DNA from: Firmicutes bacterium UBA4996
Lineage (GTDB): Bacteria > Bacillota > Limnochordia > Darwinibacteriales > Darwinibacteriaceae
NCBI GenBank assembly: GCA_002396805.1
Contig: DGYW01000048.1
Coordinates: 1-42,915, forward strand
Direction of reading: 5' to 3'
DNA length: 42,915 bases
Positions 32,420-40,991 of the stretch are shown in pieces. The translations under genes were made by a program, and so were the position numbers. The number at the start of each line of letters is the position of its first letter. The first letter of the stretch is position 1. Below the pieces are notes generated by a model, which saw nothing but the letters and a program-made list of their open reading frames with translations, was not told where the DNA came from and searched no databases.

Positions 32420-33742
32420 CTAGGGAAACAGGTCGAAACCAAGGTTAATCCCAATCCTAAAGGTGGGCTTAAAGGAGCTCGAAGTGGGAAAGATCGCGTC
32501 CATCACCGCTTCCACCGGAATGGAAACTCGGTTCCCCGTCCGGTATTGTGTTCCGAGAGTAAAACGAAACACAAAGCCCTGTTCAGAGGCGAGATTATCC
32601 ATGGGTGATACGTAACCCACACCAGTACCGAGATACCCCGCACTGGATCTTTGCACCCCACTAAAGGCAACCAGTAATTCCCTTGTAGGATCGAAATCTA
32701 AATCAATAGTCACCAAACCGTTAGTCAATAAGGAGCCAAAATACGAGGCCACGATCGATAATGGATTGCTAGGTTCCACTGATGGTGCTGGCATGTTTGG
32801 AGTCGCAGCTTTCGCTGAACCGCTCCGTTGCTCCACCGTGGGGGTTAACCGAACGCCTAGCCTGAGGGGACGTCCCTCCACATCTTTCCGTTGAGTCACT
32901 AGAGTACCTACCCGCACCCCAAAAGCAGGTGGCACCACAGTGACATTCATTGTAGCAGGTGAGCCAGACCTTGCCGTTCGACTTATGGCCCGCACGGTAA
33001 TTGTAGAAGTTCCTGGTTGGACTCCAGTTACAACACCAAACTCATCAACTTCGACCTTAGATTCATCACTTGAAAAGTAAAGAAATTGTGGATTGGCCAC
33101 GGGCCGACCTAAGGCATCTAGAGCATAGACAGTAATCGGCTGCGACTGACCTAAGTTAACCCGCAATTGACCAGGAACCGCGAAAACTTGTTCGATAGGT
33201 CGTTCTATCACCTGCACATCTGTAGGATAAAGGTTGGCAAGCAAGGTATCCACCAAAGTGGGGGCTTCTGCCAGGCGCGGAACAGTACCCATGGCTGACC
33301 CTACTAAGGTAGGTTGCCCATCCACTAGCTGAAAGCGTTGCACACCCACAACTACTGTGGTCTGAAGCAATGTAATTGAACCAGTAATCACCTGATCAGC
33401 AATCTCATTTTCTAAAACCACGCGTGCACGATCCCAAGCAGAAGTTTGAGGAGAAAACTCAAGTGCTTGAATCTCCCCTCTTAAGCTAATAGTATCCTGT
33501 ACATCAAACTCCCCATACTGAACCAGTCTAGATCCAATCCCTTGAGACATGATCCTAGATAAGTTAACCAAATCCACTTGTTTGAGCTCTAAAGTATCGA
33601 CATAATTGCCCTGATCATCGAGGGCCAAAAAATCCAAGACCACGATACGCTCTATTGTGGAGTAGGCAAAGACCGGACTCCCACCTATAGTAAGCAATAA
33701 AACCAAAATGAAAAACCACAGTACAAACTTTGCTCTCCCCAT
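32420..33742 (-). CDS. Secreted CsgG-like / Big_2 protein with outer-membrane-like C-terminus
   Basis: This 440-residue exported protein of unknown role has a signal peptide at about 1-26 (FVLWFFILVLLLTIGGSPVFA). Residues 30-175 resemble the CsgG/LpoB-type alpha-beta fold: ERIVVLDFLALDD, SRIMSQGIGSRLVQYGEFDV, ADQVITGSITLL. Residues 185-270 form a bacterial Ig-like Big_2 domain (FSSDESKVEVDEFGVVTGVQ, GTSTITVRA). Residues 280-440 show alternating strands ending FRIGINLGFDLFP, similar to the closing strand of an outer-membrane barrel. There is no lipobox. The combination suggests a cell-envelope assembly or secretion role in a two-membrane cell, by inference. ATG 33742 follows AAAGGGG. Confidence 0.8.
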   Translation of the reverse strand: MGRAKFVLWFFILVLLLTIGGSPVFAYSTIERIVVLDFLALDDQGNYVDTLELKQVDLVNLSRIMSQGIGSRLVQYGEFDVQDTISLRGEIQALEFSPQTSAWDRARVVLENEIADQVITGSITLLQTTVVVGVQRFQLVDGQPTLVGSAMGTVPRLAEAPTLVDTLLANLYPTDVQVIERPIEQVFAVPGQLRVNLGQSQPITVYALDALGRPVANPQFLYFSSDESKVEVDEFGVVTGVQPGTSTITVRAISRTARSGSPATMNVTVVPPAFGVRVGTLVTQRKDVEGRPLRLGVRLTPTVEQRSGSAKAATPNMPAPSVEPSNPLSIVASYFGSLLTNGLVTIDLDFDPTRELLVAFSGVQRSSAGYLGTGVGYVSPMDNLASEQGFVFRFTLGTQYRTGNRVSIPVEAVMDAIFPTSSSFKPTFRIGINLGFDLFP

Positions 33743-33772
33743 CGTCTTTCCCCTTTCAGGACAAATCTAGGC

Positions 33773-33811
33773 AAAAAACCCCTGTGCAATGATGGATTGT
33801 ACAGGAGTTTT
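33773..33811 (-). terminator. Intrinsic terminator after the 4-helix chemoreceptor gene
   Basis: On the minus strand CTCCTGTACAAT pairs with ATTGCACAGGGG (one mismatch, one wobble), and TTTTTT (33778-33773) follows. It lies 8 bases past the chemoreceptor stop and upstream of the CsgG-like gene, which therefore probably has its own promoter. Confidence 0.85.
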
Positions 33812-33818
33812 GCTGCTA

Positions 33819-35396
33819 CTACACTCTAAACTGTTTCATTTCCTCTTGTACCTGCTTAGTAGCCTGAACTACTTGGGATGTTAGAGCAGCCATTTGCTGA
33901 GATGAAGCAGATTGCTCTTCAGTAGTGGCACTGATTTCTTCGGCACCAGCAGCTAATTCTTGACTAGCAGCTGCCACACTTCCTATTTCCGCCATTAGTT
34001 CTCCTATGGTAGCCCTAATCTCTTCAAACATTTTACCTGCGGCTGTCACCGCCTCTACGCCCTCCTGGACTTTGGCTGCGCCAACATCGGCACTTTTCAC
34101 ATTCAAGATAGTGGAATCGCGAATCTCGTGCACCACCTGTGTAATCTCTCCGGCTGCTTTGGCCGATTGTTCTGCAAGTTGACGGACCTCATCGGCCACA
34201 ACCGCAAAGCCACGCCCTTGCTCCCCAGCCCGAGCCGCTTCAATTGCTGCGTTCAGGGCTAAAAGATTGGTCTGATCAGCAATACCCGTAATCAAGGTCA
34301 CGATCTCCCCGATTTGCTCCGATTGCTGACTGAGATTACGAATATCCGTAGCTAAAATAGTGACCAAATCGTTAATCTCAGACATCATCTCGATTGTTTG
34401 ATTAATCTCCCCAACACCTTGGGCAGACAAATCGTTGGTTCGACCAGCTAGATCAGTCATGTCTTGTGTGTTGGCACTCAGGCGTTCTATAGCCACCGCA
34501 AACCGATTGGCGTGACCAGCTAATTCCTCAATAGCAGCGCTAGTCTCTTGGGCCGTAACCGACATATGCTCAGTAGAAGAACCAGCTACCTCCATGGATT
34601 CATTAACAGACAACACTAGGCCACAAAGACCGTCCTTCATAGCATTTAATTCCGTGATCAAAATGCCGATTTCATCCCGATTCTTATACTGAGGGGTCTC
34701 CACTGCCAAATTACCAGTGGCAATCTCTTGGCTAAAGCCGACCAAGCCGCGAACAGGTCTTGTAATCCCCGAAGTCACGACGTAAGCAATGACCAAAGCG
34801 ATTACGTAAGCTGCTGCCAAAAGGACCAGTACCGTTAGGCGGACATCCTGGGCATCTCTTTGTGCTGTTGCATTGAAATCTATGGCCGCGTTCTGAGCCC
34901 AAGCTAAAACATTTTGGATTTCCTCTTCGATAATGGCAACCTGTGGCGCACTTTCGTCAACCGCCATTGTGGCCGCTTCCACATAACGCCCTACTCGTTG
35001 AAGGCGAATAATCTCATCACGAATTGGTTTCCAATCCATAATTGCTTCTACGGTAGCGTCAAGAATAACCTTGTCACCCAAAAAACGCTCATAAACAAGT
35101 TCAAAAGCTTCTAAGACTTCACCTTCTAATGCATCAATTACTGCACCATGACCTTGGATAGTCTCACGGTTGGTGACCCTAATAACTTCTTTCATTTCGC
35201 GATCGATGGCAATAATATTGCCCTTAATCGCCAATACCGATGTGCTTACAGTGTAGGGGTGATTGAGTAAGTCTTCAGTTGTAGCTGCCATCTGCCCCAG
35301 ATTAATATAGGCAACTACAGTCACCGCAGTGCTGAGCAACAATACAAGGAAGAAGCCTAGAGCCAGCTTCCAAGATAACTTCAATCCTCTAAACAT
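33819..35396 (-). CDS. Methyl-accepting chemotaxis protein, four-helix-bundle sensor
   Basis: This 525-residue chemoreceptor has TM1 at about 10-31 (LALGFFLVLLLSTAVTVVAY). An extracytoplasmic helical domain of the 4HB_MCP type follows (about 32-185: INLGQMAATTEDLLNHPYTV, IDREMKEVIRVTNRE), then TM2 at about 190-210, HAMP (GITRPVRGLVGFSQEIATGN), and the signalling coiled coil with QTNLLALNAAIEAARAGEQG and GFAVVADEVRQLAEQ. It has no CheR-docking tail. The ligand is unknown. It is the third chemoreceptor in this 43-kb window. The cytoplasmic halves are alike while the three sensor domains differ in type. A terminator follows it. The 110-base gap upstream (35397-35506) holds no recognised element. 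Confidence 0.94.
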   Translation of the reverse strand: MFRGLKLSWKLALGFFLVLLLSTAVTVVAYINLGQMAATTEDLLNHPYTVSTSVLAIKGNIIAIDREMKEVIRVTNRETIQGHGAVIDALEGEVLEAFELVYERFLGDKVILDATVEAIMDWKPIRDEIIRLQRVGRYVEAATMAVDESAPQVAIIEEEIQNVLAWAQNAAIDFNATAQRDAQDVRLTVLVLLAAAYVIALVIAYVVTSGITRPVRGLVGFSQEIATGNLAVETPQYKNRDEIGILITELNAMKDGLCGLVLSVNESMEVAGSSTEHMSVTAQETSAAIEELAGHANRFAVAIERLSANTQDMTDLAGRTNDLSAQGVGEINQTIEMMSEINDLVTILATDIRNLSQQSEQIGEIVTLITGIADQTNLLALNAAIEAARAGEQGRGFAVVADEVRQLAEQSAKAAGEITQVVHEIRDSTILNVKSADVGAAKVQEGVEAVTAAGKMFEEIRATIGELMAEIGSVAAASQELAAGAEEISATTEEQSASSQQMAALTSQVVQATKQVQEEMKQFRV

Positions 35397-35506
35397 CCTA
35401 TCCCTCTTTTTCCCTCCGTAGAGCGATACTTAGTCCTTCTCGAACTAGTTTGTTTATTTCTTTTAATCTATCTTAATTCCTTCTGGTAAAATACATAAGA
35501 TCAATT

Positions 35507-37291
35507 CTATCGCGCTCCGCCTCCTCCACCACCAAAGCCACCACCTCCACCGCCAGAAAAACCGCCACCACTTGCGCCACTGTGTATCATAGTGGTGGAA
35601 ATAGAACGGTCAATATTAGTAGTCATATGGGACAGGCGGTTAAAACCTCCTCCATGGATGCAGATGTACCAGTTTGTACCCAAATTACCCTGTTCAGCCA
35701 AACTGGGAAATGCAAAAGACCACTCCTTGATTACCTTATTGGCAACACCGAGAGTCACAGCATAGGGCAAATAGCTCTCCCAAATGCCCGGCGAGACTGT
35801 CCGCGTGTCTTCTACACGTGAAAAGTGCTGTAGATAGCGACGGAAAGCCCTCCATTGAGTATACTCAAGATTACCGGTAGAAGAGCGACGTGTAGCCGCA
35901 ATTGCCACGGTTATGGTCATAACCACACCCATTACGATACAAGCTGTCCCGGAGAAGAACATCTCCAAAACAAAGGGGACAATTGCTAGCAAGAACAGGG
36001 CAAAGGAAGGTATGAAGAACCACAAAACCCGTTTTTTAGAATTAGCGTCAAAAAAGTTGTGCTGTTCTGCCTCTGCTTTAATGGTTTTCGCCCACTCGTC
36101 CCAGAACGCCGTAAACTCCTTGCGGTAATCCTTGGCGAAAGTTTGAATATCTTCAAGGGTAACCTCTTCAGCGCCTATCACTGTAAAAAGCAAATCCAGA
36201 ACTTGCTGTTCGTAGAGACGTAAAGTGGCCTGGTTTTCTGGATCAGGCTCCTTGCGAACAAACTTATAAGTAAATTGCTCTTTCTTAGGCTTACCTTGTA
36301 AGTTGGGGGCTTCCTCAATTTTCAGGAAGCCACGTCTGGCTAGATCTAAAAGGGTGGCAGTCAAATCCCTACTTTCTATGTTTTGGCGGTACAGGATGGC
36401 CAACTCTGCAGGAGGGTAATCCGCAGGCAATTTCCGATAGTATTTTTCCTGAAAGCCAGGATACGGCTTACCATAATTATTCCAAATGTAACTAATTAAG
36501 AGATACGAAAGAGCCACAATAACCATGGCGAAGTAAGGGTCTAGATTTTTCCTGGTCTTTAGGGCCTCCAGTTGTTCCCCCCTCTTGGTTTCTTCCGCCA
36601 GGATCTTAGGCAAACCAAGCTGATTAGTGGTTCGACTAGCACCAGGCACTAGACGATTTGGGAAAACAGCGCGCCCTTCAACAAAAGTTCGAGCTGGTAA
36701 GCCATTTACTTCCCACTCGATTTCGGTGGGTGAAATAATCTGTACTTGCCCGTGAAGAGGGCCATAACCCCAAGCTCCAACTTCTTCTTGCTTGGCTCCA
36801 CTGGGTAGGGTTAGAACTATACGAACATGATCCCGTGGTTCCTCCCACTCTTTCCCAACGAATTGATAGTAAAACTCAGCTACATCATCATGTTTGAGGA
36901 TTACGTTATCTAGAGTGTAACTCAATTGAAACACTCTAGTTTCATCGGTGGCCTCAAAACTCCAATCCACATAAATTTGATTCTTCTTCGTCTGGATAAA
37001 ATAAGTGCCAGCGGGACCAGGCGAATCCCCCTCAATCCTAGTATAGGGAATACCCTTTTCAGAAACCACTATGTTTTGCAGCTCTACACCTCGACTAGTG
37101 TCAAACCATTGAAACATACCCGAATAGGTTCCCACGAACCGAACTGTGTGCTCTTCCGTTACTCGGACCACGCCATCTGCCCCAACCTGCGCTTCCATCT
37201 GCAAATCCAAAAGATGATAACTACGGGCCTCAATCGTAAAAGGAATGAGGCACATAACCAATATTAAACCCAGATAGAAATAGCGTTTCAT
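35507..37291 (-). CDS. DUF2207-family membrane protein
   Basis: This 594-residue protein has a signal peptide at 1-22. An extracytoplasmic DUF2207 beta domain follows (about 24-225: VRVTEEHTVRFVGTYSGMFQ, VFQLSYTLDNVILKHDDVAE, WEVNGLPARTFVEGRAVFP). There is a membrane helix at 253-270, then a cytoplasmic region with the family motif YPPAELAILYRQNIESRDLT, a winged-helix-like LLDLARRGFLKIEE, and two more helices at about 422-445 and 447-467. The C-terminus is glycine-rich (SGASGGGFSGGGGGGFGGGG), as is usual for the family. The function of the family is not established. The start lies 36 bases after the stop of the uronate isomerase gene on the same strand, so co-transcription is possible. ATG 37291 follows GAGGGAG. 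Confidence 0.9.
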   Translation of the reverse strand: MKRYFYLGLILVMCLIPFTIEARSYHLLDLQMEAQVGADGVVRVTEEHTVRFVGTYSGMFQWFDTSRGVELQNIVVSEKGIPYTRIEGDSPGPAGTYFIQTKKNQIYVDWSFEATDETRVFQLSYTLDNVILKHDDVAEFYYQFVGKEWEEPRDHVRIVLTLPSGAKQEEVGAWGYGPLHGQVQIISPTEIEWEVNGLPARTFVEGRAVFPNRLVPGASRTTNQLGLPKILAEETKRGEQLEALKTRKNLDPYFAMVIVALSYLLISYIWNNYGKPYPGFQEKYYRKLPADYPPAELAILYRQNIESRDLTATLLDLARRGFLKIEEAPNLQGKPKKEQFTYKFVRKEPDPENQATLRLYEQQVLDLLFTVIGAEEVTLEDIQTFAKDYRKEFTAFWDEWAKTIKAEAEQHNFFDANSKKRVLWFFIPSFALFLLAIVPFVLEMFFSGTACIVMGVVMTITVAIAATRRSSTGNLEYTQWRAFRRYLQHFSRVEDTRTVSPGIWESYLPYAVTLGVANKVIKEWSFAFPSLAEQGNLGTNWYICIHGGGFNRLSHMTTNIDRSISTTMIHSGASGGGFSGGGGGGFGGGGGGAR

Positions 37292-37327
37292 GCTGCTCCC
37301 TCCTCGCCATGTTACTTCTACCCCACT

Positions 37328-38572
37328 TTAGCTGCTCAAGAACATCTCAAAGTTATCACTAAACAGTGCCTCAAGATCTTGAGAAATTTGTTCTTGATTT
37401 AAGACCCAGCCTGTAGCTAGCAAATCAGCATATTTTTCCACCAACACCTCACCAATAATGGATTTTGAATGATTCCACTTATAAAGTAAGTGTTCAAGTA
37501 TCCTGGCATCGGAGTGTTGGGGAATAAAAAACAAGCCGAGGGTTTCCATCCGCATGCTAGTCATTTCCCGCACAATACTAGGGTTATTCAGAAACCACCA
37601 ACAACCAAAAATCATAAGATTACGGTATTTGCGTGCCGTAATGGCTAGTTCATGCTGGTTTTCTCGAGACAACATAGTGACTAAGAATTTGTTTTCTGGG
37701 TAATTAGTGCACAAATACTCGATAACACGCACATCGGCCTTGCCCAAAGAGTCCCCTGCAAGTCTAAGCTCCTTATTTACCTGCCTATTGACCCCAATCA
37801 TTAACGCTAAGGGTATATTAAGTTCGCGGCACACTGGCAGAACACACTGTTCTGTAATGCGAGTACGTATGGAATCATCGACCAACTTAAAATCAGGGGG
37901 TAAAGAGACTGCTAAATAGAGGGCATCCATCTTTTGCACCCAGTCCCTCAAGAACCTCCTGATTTCTCTTAAAGACCTTGACCCTAGACTCACATCAACC
38001 TCATAACCTTCTGTTTGCAAGGTCTTGTAGGAATTCTCATAATCCATCAGAAGTGGGTCTATTCTTAAGGCCGCCTTGAAGCGAGGATCCTGATTTCCGG
38101 CACCCTCCTGCCAAACCCGTCGTTCTTGGGGATCAAAGGGATCGTTGGTCATAACTACTTGCTTTATTCCGGCAAGTTCGAAGACTGTATCAATCTGTTG
38201 CTCCACAGTGCGTGACTGAAAATACTCTCTGTATTCATCCAAGTCCCCTGATTGTACACAAAGACCAAGTTTATTGAGGATGGTCAAGGTACCACGTTGG
38301 GCCTCACTAACTGGTGACCGTTCCAGAAATAGGGTTTGCCAAACTAGATCGGCCTGCCGTGTCTTTGGAAGATTAAAAAAATCCCCATAAGCCATTTGAC
38401 TGTATCTAAAGTACTCTGCTATTAAGTAATGGTAGGTTAATACCTCGTCTATCCCCCACAATAACATCTGTCCGAAATCTGCAGAAAACAAGTGCGTGTG
38501 GACGTCCGTAATTTTAACCTGATCCAGCTCACGAGCAAGCACGTTCTTTAATTGTTCGGGGCTCCTAATCAT
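37328..38572 (-). CDS. Uronate isomerase, BH0493-like branch of the amidohydrolase superfamily
   Basis: This 414-residue cytoplasmic enzyme should interconvert D-glucuronate with D-fructuronate and/or D-galacturonate with D-tagaturonate. It closely resembles the Bacillus halodurans uronate isomerase BH0493 as I recall it. It shares ITDVHTHLFSADFGQMLLWG (metal histidines H25 and H27), LLTYHYL-type DEVLTYHYLIAEYFR, VVMTNDPFD, FLVTMLSRENQHELAI, NLMIFGCWWFLNNP and FIPQHSDARILEHLLYKWNH. The frame opens further upstream, but ATG 38572 is chosen: it gives the expected N-terminal length and follows GAGGAG. The start overlaps the end of nfnB by 8 bases, an unusual partner. No other uronate-pathway gene is present. 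Confidence 0.9.
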   Translation of the reverse strand: MIRSPEQLKNVLARELDQVKITDVHTHLFSADFGQMLLWGIDEVLTYHYLIAEYFRYSQMAYGDFFNLPKTRQADLVWQTLFLERSPVSEAQRGTLTILNKLGLCVQSGDLDEYREYFQSRTVEQQIDTVFELAGIKQVVMTNDPFDPQERRVWQEGAGNQDPRFKAALRIDPLLMDYENSYKTLQTEGYEVDVSLGSRSLREIRRFLRDWVQKMDALYLAVSLPPDFKLVDDSIRTRITEQCVLPVCRELNIPLALMIGVNRQVNKELRLAGDSLGKADVRVIEYLCTNYPENKFLVTMLSRENQHELAITARKYRNLMIFGCWWFLNNPSIVREMTSMRMETLGLFFIPQHSDARILEHLLYKWNHSKSIIGEVLVEKYADLLATGWVLNQEQISQDLEALFSDNFEMFLSS

Positions 38573-39995
38573 CTGTGCAGCACTCCTCTCCACGAGACTG
38601 TAGCCATAAATCGATGCCCTCTGCAGCTCGTTTACCAGCACCCATAGCACTAATCACGGTAGCTGCGCCAGACACCGCATCTCCCCCCGCCCAGACCCCC
38701 AGAAGACTAGTGGCTCCATAGTCATCGAAAGCGACGATGTTACCCTTCTCGTTGAGGGCAAGCCCTTCTAGTCTCTTCGTCAATAAAGGATTAGGCCCTT
38801 GCCCTACTGCAATAATCACCGTATCTAGTTCTAAAATAAACTCCGAACCAGGTACCACCGTAGGCCGACGTCGGTTACTAGCATCAGGTTCACCCAGTTC
38901 CATGGTGGCACATTCCATGGCCCGTACGTAACCCCTTTCGTTGCCAAGGATGCGAATGGGGTTAGCCAAAAGGCGAAATTGTACCCCCTCTTCCTCCGCA
39001 TGCTCAATCTCCTCAAGCCGGGCAGGCATTTCCTCCCGGGTACGCCGATAGACAATAGTGACCTCTTCTGCCCCCAGCCGAATCGCAACGCGAGCTGCAT
39101 CCATGGCCACATTGCCCGCGCCAACCACGGCCACTCGGCGACCAACTTTCAAAGGTGTATCATAGTCAGGAAAACGATAGGCCTTCATTAGATTAGCCCT
39201 AGAAAGAAATTCATTAGCGCTGTATACCCCGTTTAACGCTTCGCCTGAGATATTAAGAAAATAGGGGAGTCCCGCTCCAGTCCCGATAAAGGCTGCTTGA
39301 TAACGCCCAGAGTCCAACATTTCCTGTAAATCCACAGAAAGACCAACCACTACATTAGTCATGATGTTTACGCCCAGGGACCGTACGTAATCCACCTCGT
39401 AATCAATAATAGCTTCGGGCAACCTAAACTCGGGAATCCCATACCTTAAAACCCCGCCAGTTTCGTGTAATGATTCGAAAATATCCACTGAGTACCCACG
39501 TTTAGCGAGTTCAGCTGCACAACTTAAACCTGCCGGTCCAGAACCAACCACTGCGATGCAAGGCGAATCCTCCTTAACTTGAGGACGGTTAACTACCCTC
39601 AACTCTGCCTCCCGTGCATAATCTGCCACAAAACGCTCCAACATGCCGATGGCTACCGGCTCACCCCTCTTAGCTAAGACACAGCGCTGTTCACACTGAA
39701 TCTCCTGAGGACACACCCTGCCACAAACAGCTGGTAGACTATTGCGTTCTTGAATCTTTGCCTGGGCCTGTTCGAACTGCCCCTGAACAACCAGGGCTAA
39801 AAATTCAGGAATTAACACCTCAACTGGACACCCGCTAACGCAGGGTCTAGTCTTGCAGTTCAGGCAACGTCGAGCTTCTGCCTTGGCTTGCTCCGGAGTA
39901 AGTCCTAGGGTTACCTCATCGAAATTGTAGCGACGTTCCTCAGCTGGTTGTTTAGGCATATCCACCCTGGTAGCTAACTTGAGTGACATTGACAA
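38565..39995 (-). CDS. nfnB: NADH-dependent ferredoxin:NADP oxidoreductase large subunit (NfnB; GltD-like)
   Basis: This 476-residue flavoprotein resembles the glutamate synthase small subunit. N-terminal cysteines form two iron-sulfur sites: C44, C47, C52, C56 (CLNCKTRPCVSGCP) and C91, C95, C101, C105 (CGRVCPQEIQCEQRC). FAD binds at IAVVGSGPAGLSCAAELA and NADP(H) at VAVVGAGNVAMDAARVA. The end WAGGDAVSGAATVISAMGAG is typical. With NfnA it should bifurcate electrons between NADPH, NAD and ferredoxin in anaerobes. Without an adjacent gltB, glutamate synthase is less likely. The start TTG 39995 has GGGGGTG six bases upstream, and an ATG at 39989 is an alternative. It overlaps nfnA by 22 bases. 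Confidence 0.9.
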   Translation of the reverse strand: MSMSLKLATRVDMPKQPAEERRYNFDEVTLGLTPEQAKAEARRCLNCKTRPCVSGCPVEVLIPEFLALVVQGQFEQAQAKIQERNSLPAVCGRVCPQEIQCEQRCVLAKRGEPVAIGMLERFVADYAREAELRVVNRPQVKEDSPCIAVVGSGPAGLSCAAELAKRGYSVDIFESLHETGGVLRYGIPEFRLPEAIIDYEVDYVRSLGVNIMTNVVVGLSVDLQEMLDSGRYQAAFIGTGAGLPYFLNISGEALNGVYSANEFLSRANLMKAYRFPDYDTPLKVGRRVAVVGAGNVAMDAARVAIRLGAEEVTIVYRRTREEMPARLEEIEHAEEEGVQFRLLANPIRILGNERGYVRAMECATMELGEPDASNRRRPTVVPGSEFILELDTVIIAVGQGPNPLLTKRLEGLALNEKGNIVAFDDYGATSLLGVWAGGDAVSGAATVISAMGAGKRAAEGIDLWLQSRGEECCTDD

Positions 39996-40825
39996 TCTTC
40001 ACCCCCGTGTTGTGATTCAACTGTGATCCTGCTCTCTTCTTCACGATAAAAGGCCTGTCGTAAAATCAACTCCTCAAAGTCGACCTTATGCCCATCAAAG
40101 TCAGGTCCTTCCACACAAGTAAACTTAGTTTCGCCCCCTACCGTTACGCGGCACGCACCACACATCCCAGTACCATCCACCATAATAGCGTTGAGGCTGA
40201 CAATGGTAGGTATTCCATAATACTCAGTTACCTTGCAGGTGGCCTGCATCATGCGAGCAGGTCCAATGGCAACAGCCTGATCAAACTTCCTGCCTTCTTC
40301 CAAAAGCTCGGTGAGGGCATCTGTAACCAGGCCCTTAGCTCCGGAACTACCATCGTCTGTCACATAAATGACTTCGTGGCTCACAGATTCTACTTCTTCA
40401 CGTAAAATAAAAAGGTCCCTAGTACGAGCTCCCATAATGGTGAGAATCTGTGTACCCTTATCCCGAAATGCCCGCAATAGGGGCAAAGTCGGAGCGACCC
40501 CAATTCCGCCGCAGACAGCTACCAATCTTTGTACAGGTTCAATGGGAGTAGCGGTTCCCAGAGGTCCTACCACGTCAAGAAGGACATCGCCAACACTTAG
40601 CATACCAATGGCTTTGGTGCTTTTTCCTGCTTCTTGCACCACGAGTGTGATGGTGCCCCGTTTAGGATCGTGGCCTGCAATAGTAAAGGGAACCCTCTCT
40701 CCACCGGCATGGACCCTGACCATGACAAAATTTCCTGCCTTAGCCTTGGCCGCAACCAAGGGCGCCTGGACCTGAAGCTTGTGAATACCGGGAGCTAGTA
40801 ATTCCTTTTCTACAATTGTAAACAA
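39974..40825 (-). CDS. nfnA: NADH-dependent ferredoxin:NADP oxidoreductase small subunit (NfnA; SudB-like)
   Basis: This 283-residue FAD/NAD-binding protein is related to dihydroorotate dehydrogenase electron-transfer subunits and SudB. It carries the flavin-binding stretch VPFTIAGHDPKRGTITLVVQ, the NAD-binding VAVCGGIGVAPTLPLLRAF, and the C-terminal [2Fe-2S] site MVDGTGMCGACRVTVGG with FTCVEGPDFDGH. It forms the bifurcating Nfn complex with the overlapping nfnB product. The frame can begin at GTG 40834, but that codon directly abuts AGGGGGG. TTG 40825 lies 8 bases after it and is the better start. It is the first gene of the operon. Confidence 0.9.
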   Translation of the reverse strand: MFTIVEKELLAPGIHKLQVQAPLVAAKAKAGNFVMVRVHAGGERVPFTIAGHDPKRGTITLVVQEAGKSTKAIGMLSVGDVLLDVVGPLGTATPIEPVQRLVAVCGGIGVAPTLPLLRAFRDKGTQILTIMGARTRDLFILREEVESVSHEVIYVTDDGSSGAKGLVTDALTELLEEGRKFDQAVAIGPARMMQATCKVTEYYGIPTIVSLNAIMVDGTGMCGACRVTVGGETKFTCVEGPDFDGHKVDFEELILRQAFYREEESRITVESQHGGEDCQCHSS

Positions 40826-40847
40826 TTCGGTCACCCCCCTAACATTA

Positions 40848-40876
40848 ACTATACTTTATATACCCATGAGAGACAA
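40848..40876 (-). promoter_or_regulatory. Promoter of the nfnAB-uronate isomerase operon
   Basis: On the minus strand a -35 box TTGTCT (40876-40871) and a -10 box TATAGT (40853-40848) are 17 bases apart. The inferred start near 40841 gives a very short leader containing the AGGGGGG ribosome site. Confidence 0.65.
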
Positions 40877-40991
40877 CCACATCTTTTCACTCTGATTTCA
40901 GAATTATATGGAAGGAAAACAACATTCGGGCAAGAATAATTATCTTCTGACGCTTGCAAAAAATATCACAAAAATGACAGGGGGAACAAGG

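Noticed and set aside
4739..34270. Three near-identical DNA stretches (near 4740-4870, 31110-31230 and 34150-34280) as dispersed repeats.
   Set aside because: They encode the conserved signalling hairpin of the three chemoreceptors, and the similarity stops outside that domain.
35507..35580. GC-rich CCACCA/CCGCC repeats as a repeat element.
   Set aside because: They encode the glycine-rich C-terminal tail typical of DUF2207 proteins.
38565..39995. Glutamate synthase small subunit (gltD).
   Set aside because: No gltB is present, and the overlapping partner is the SudB/NfnA-type flavoprotein, so NfnB is the better call.
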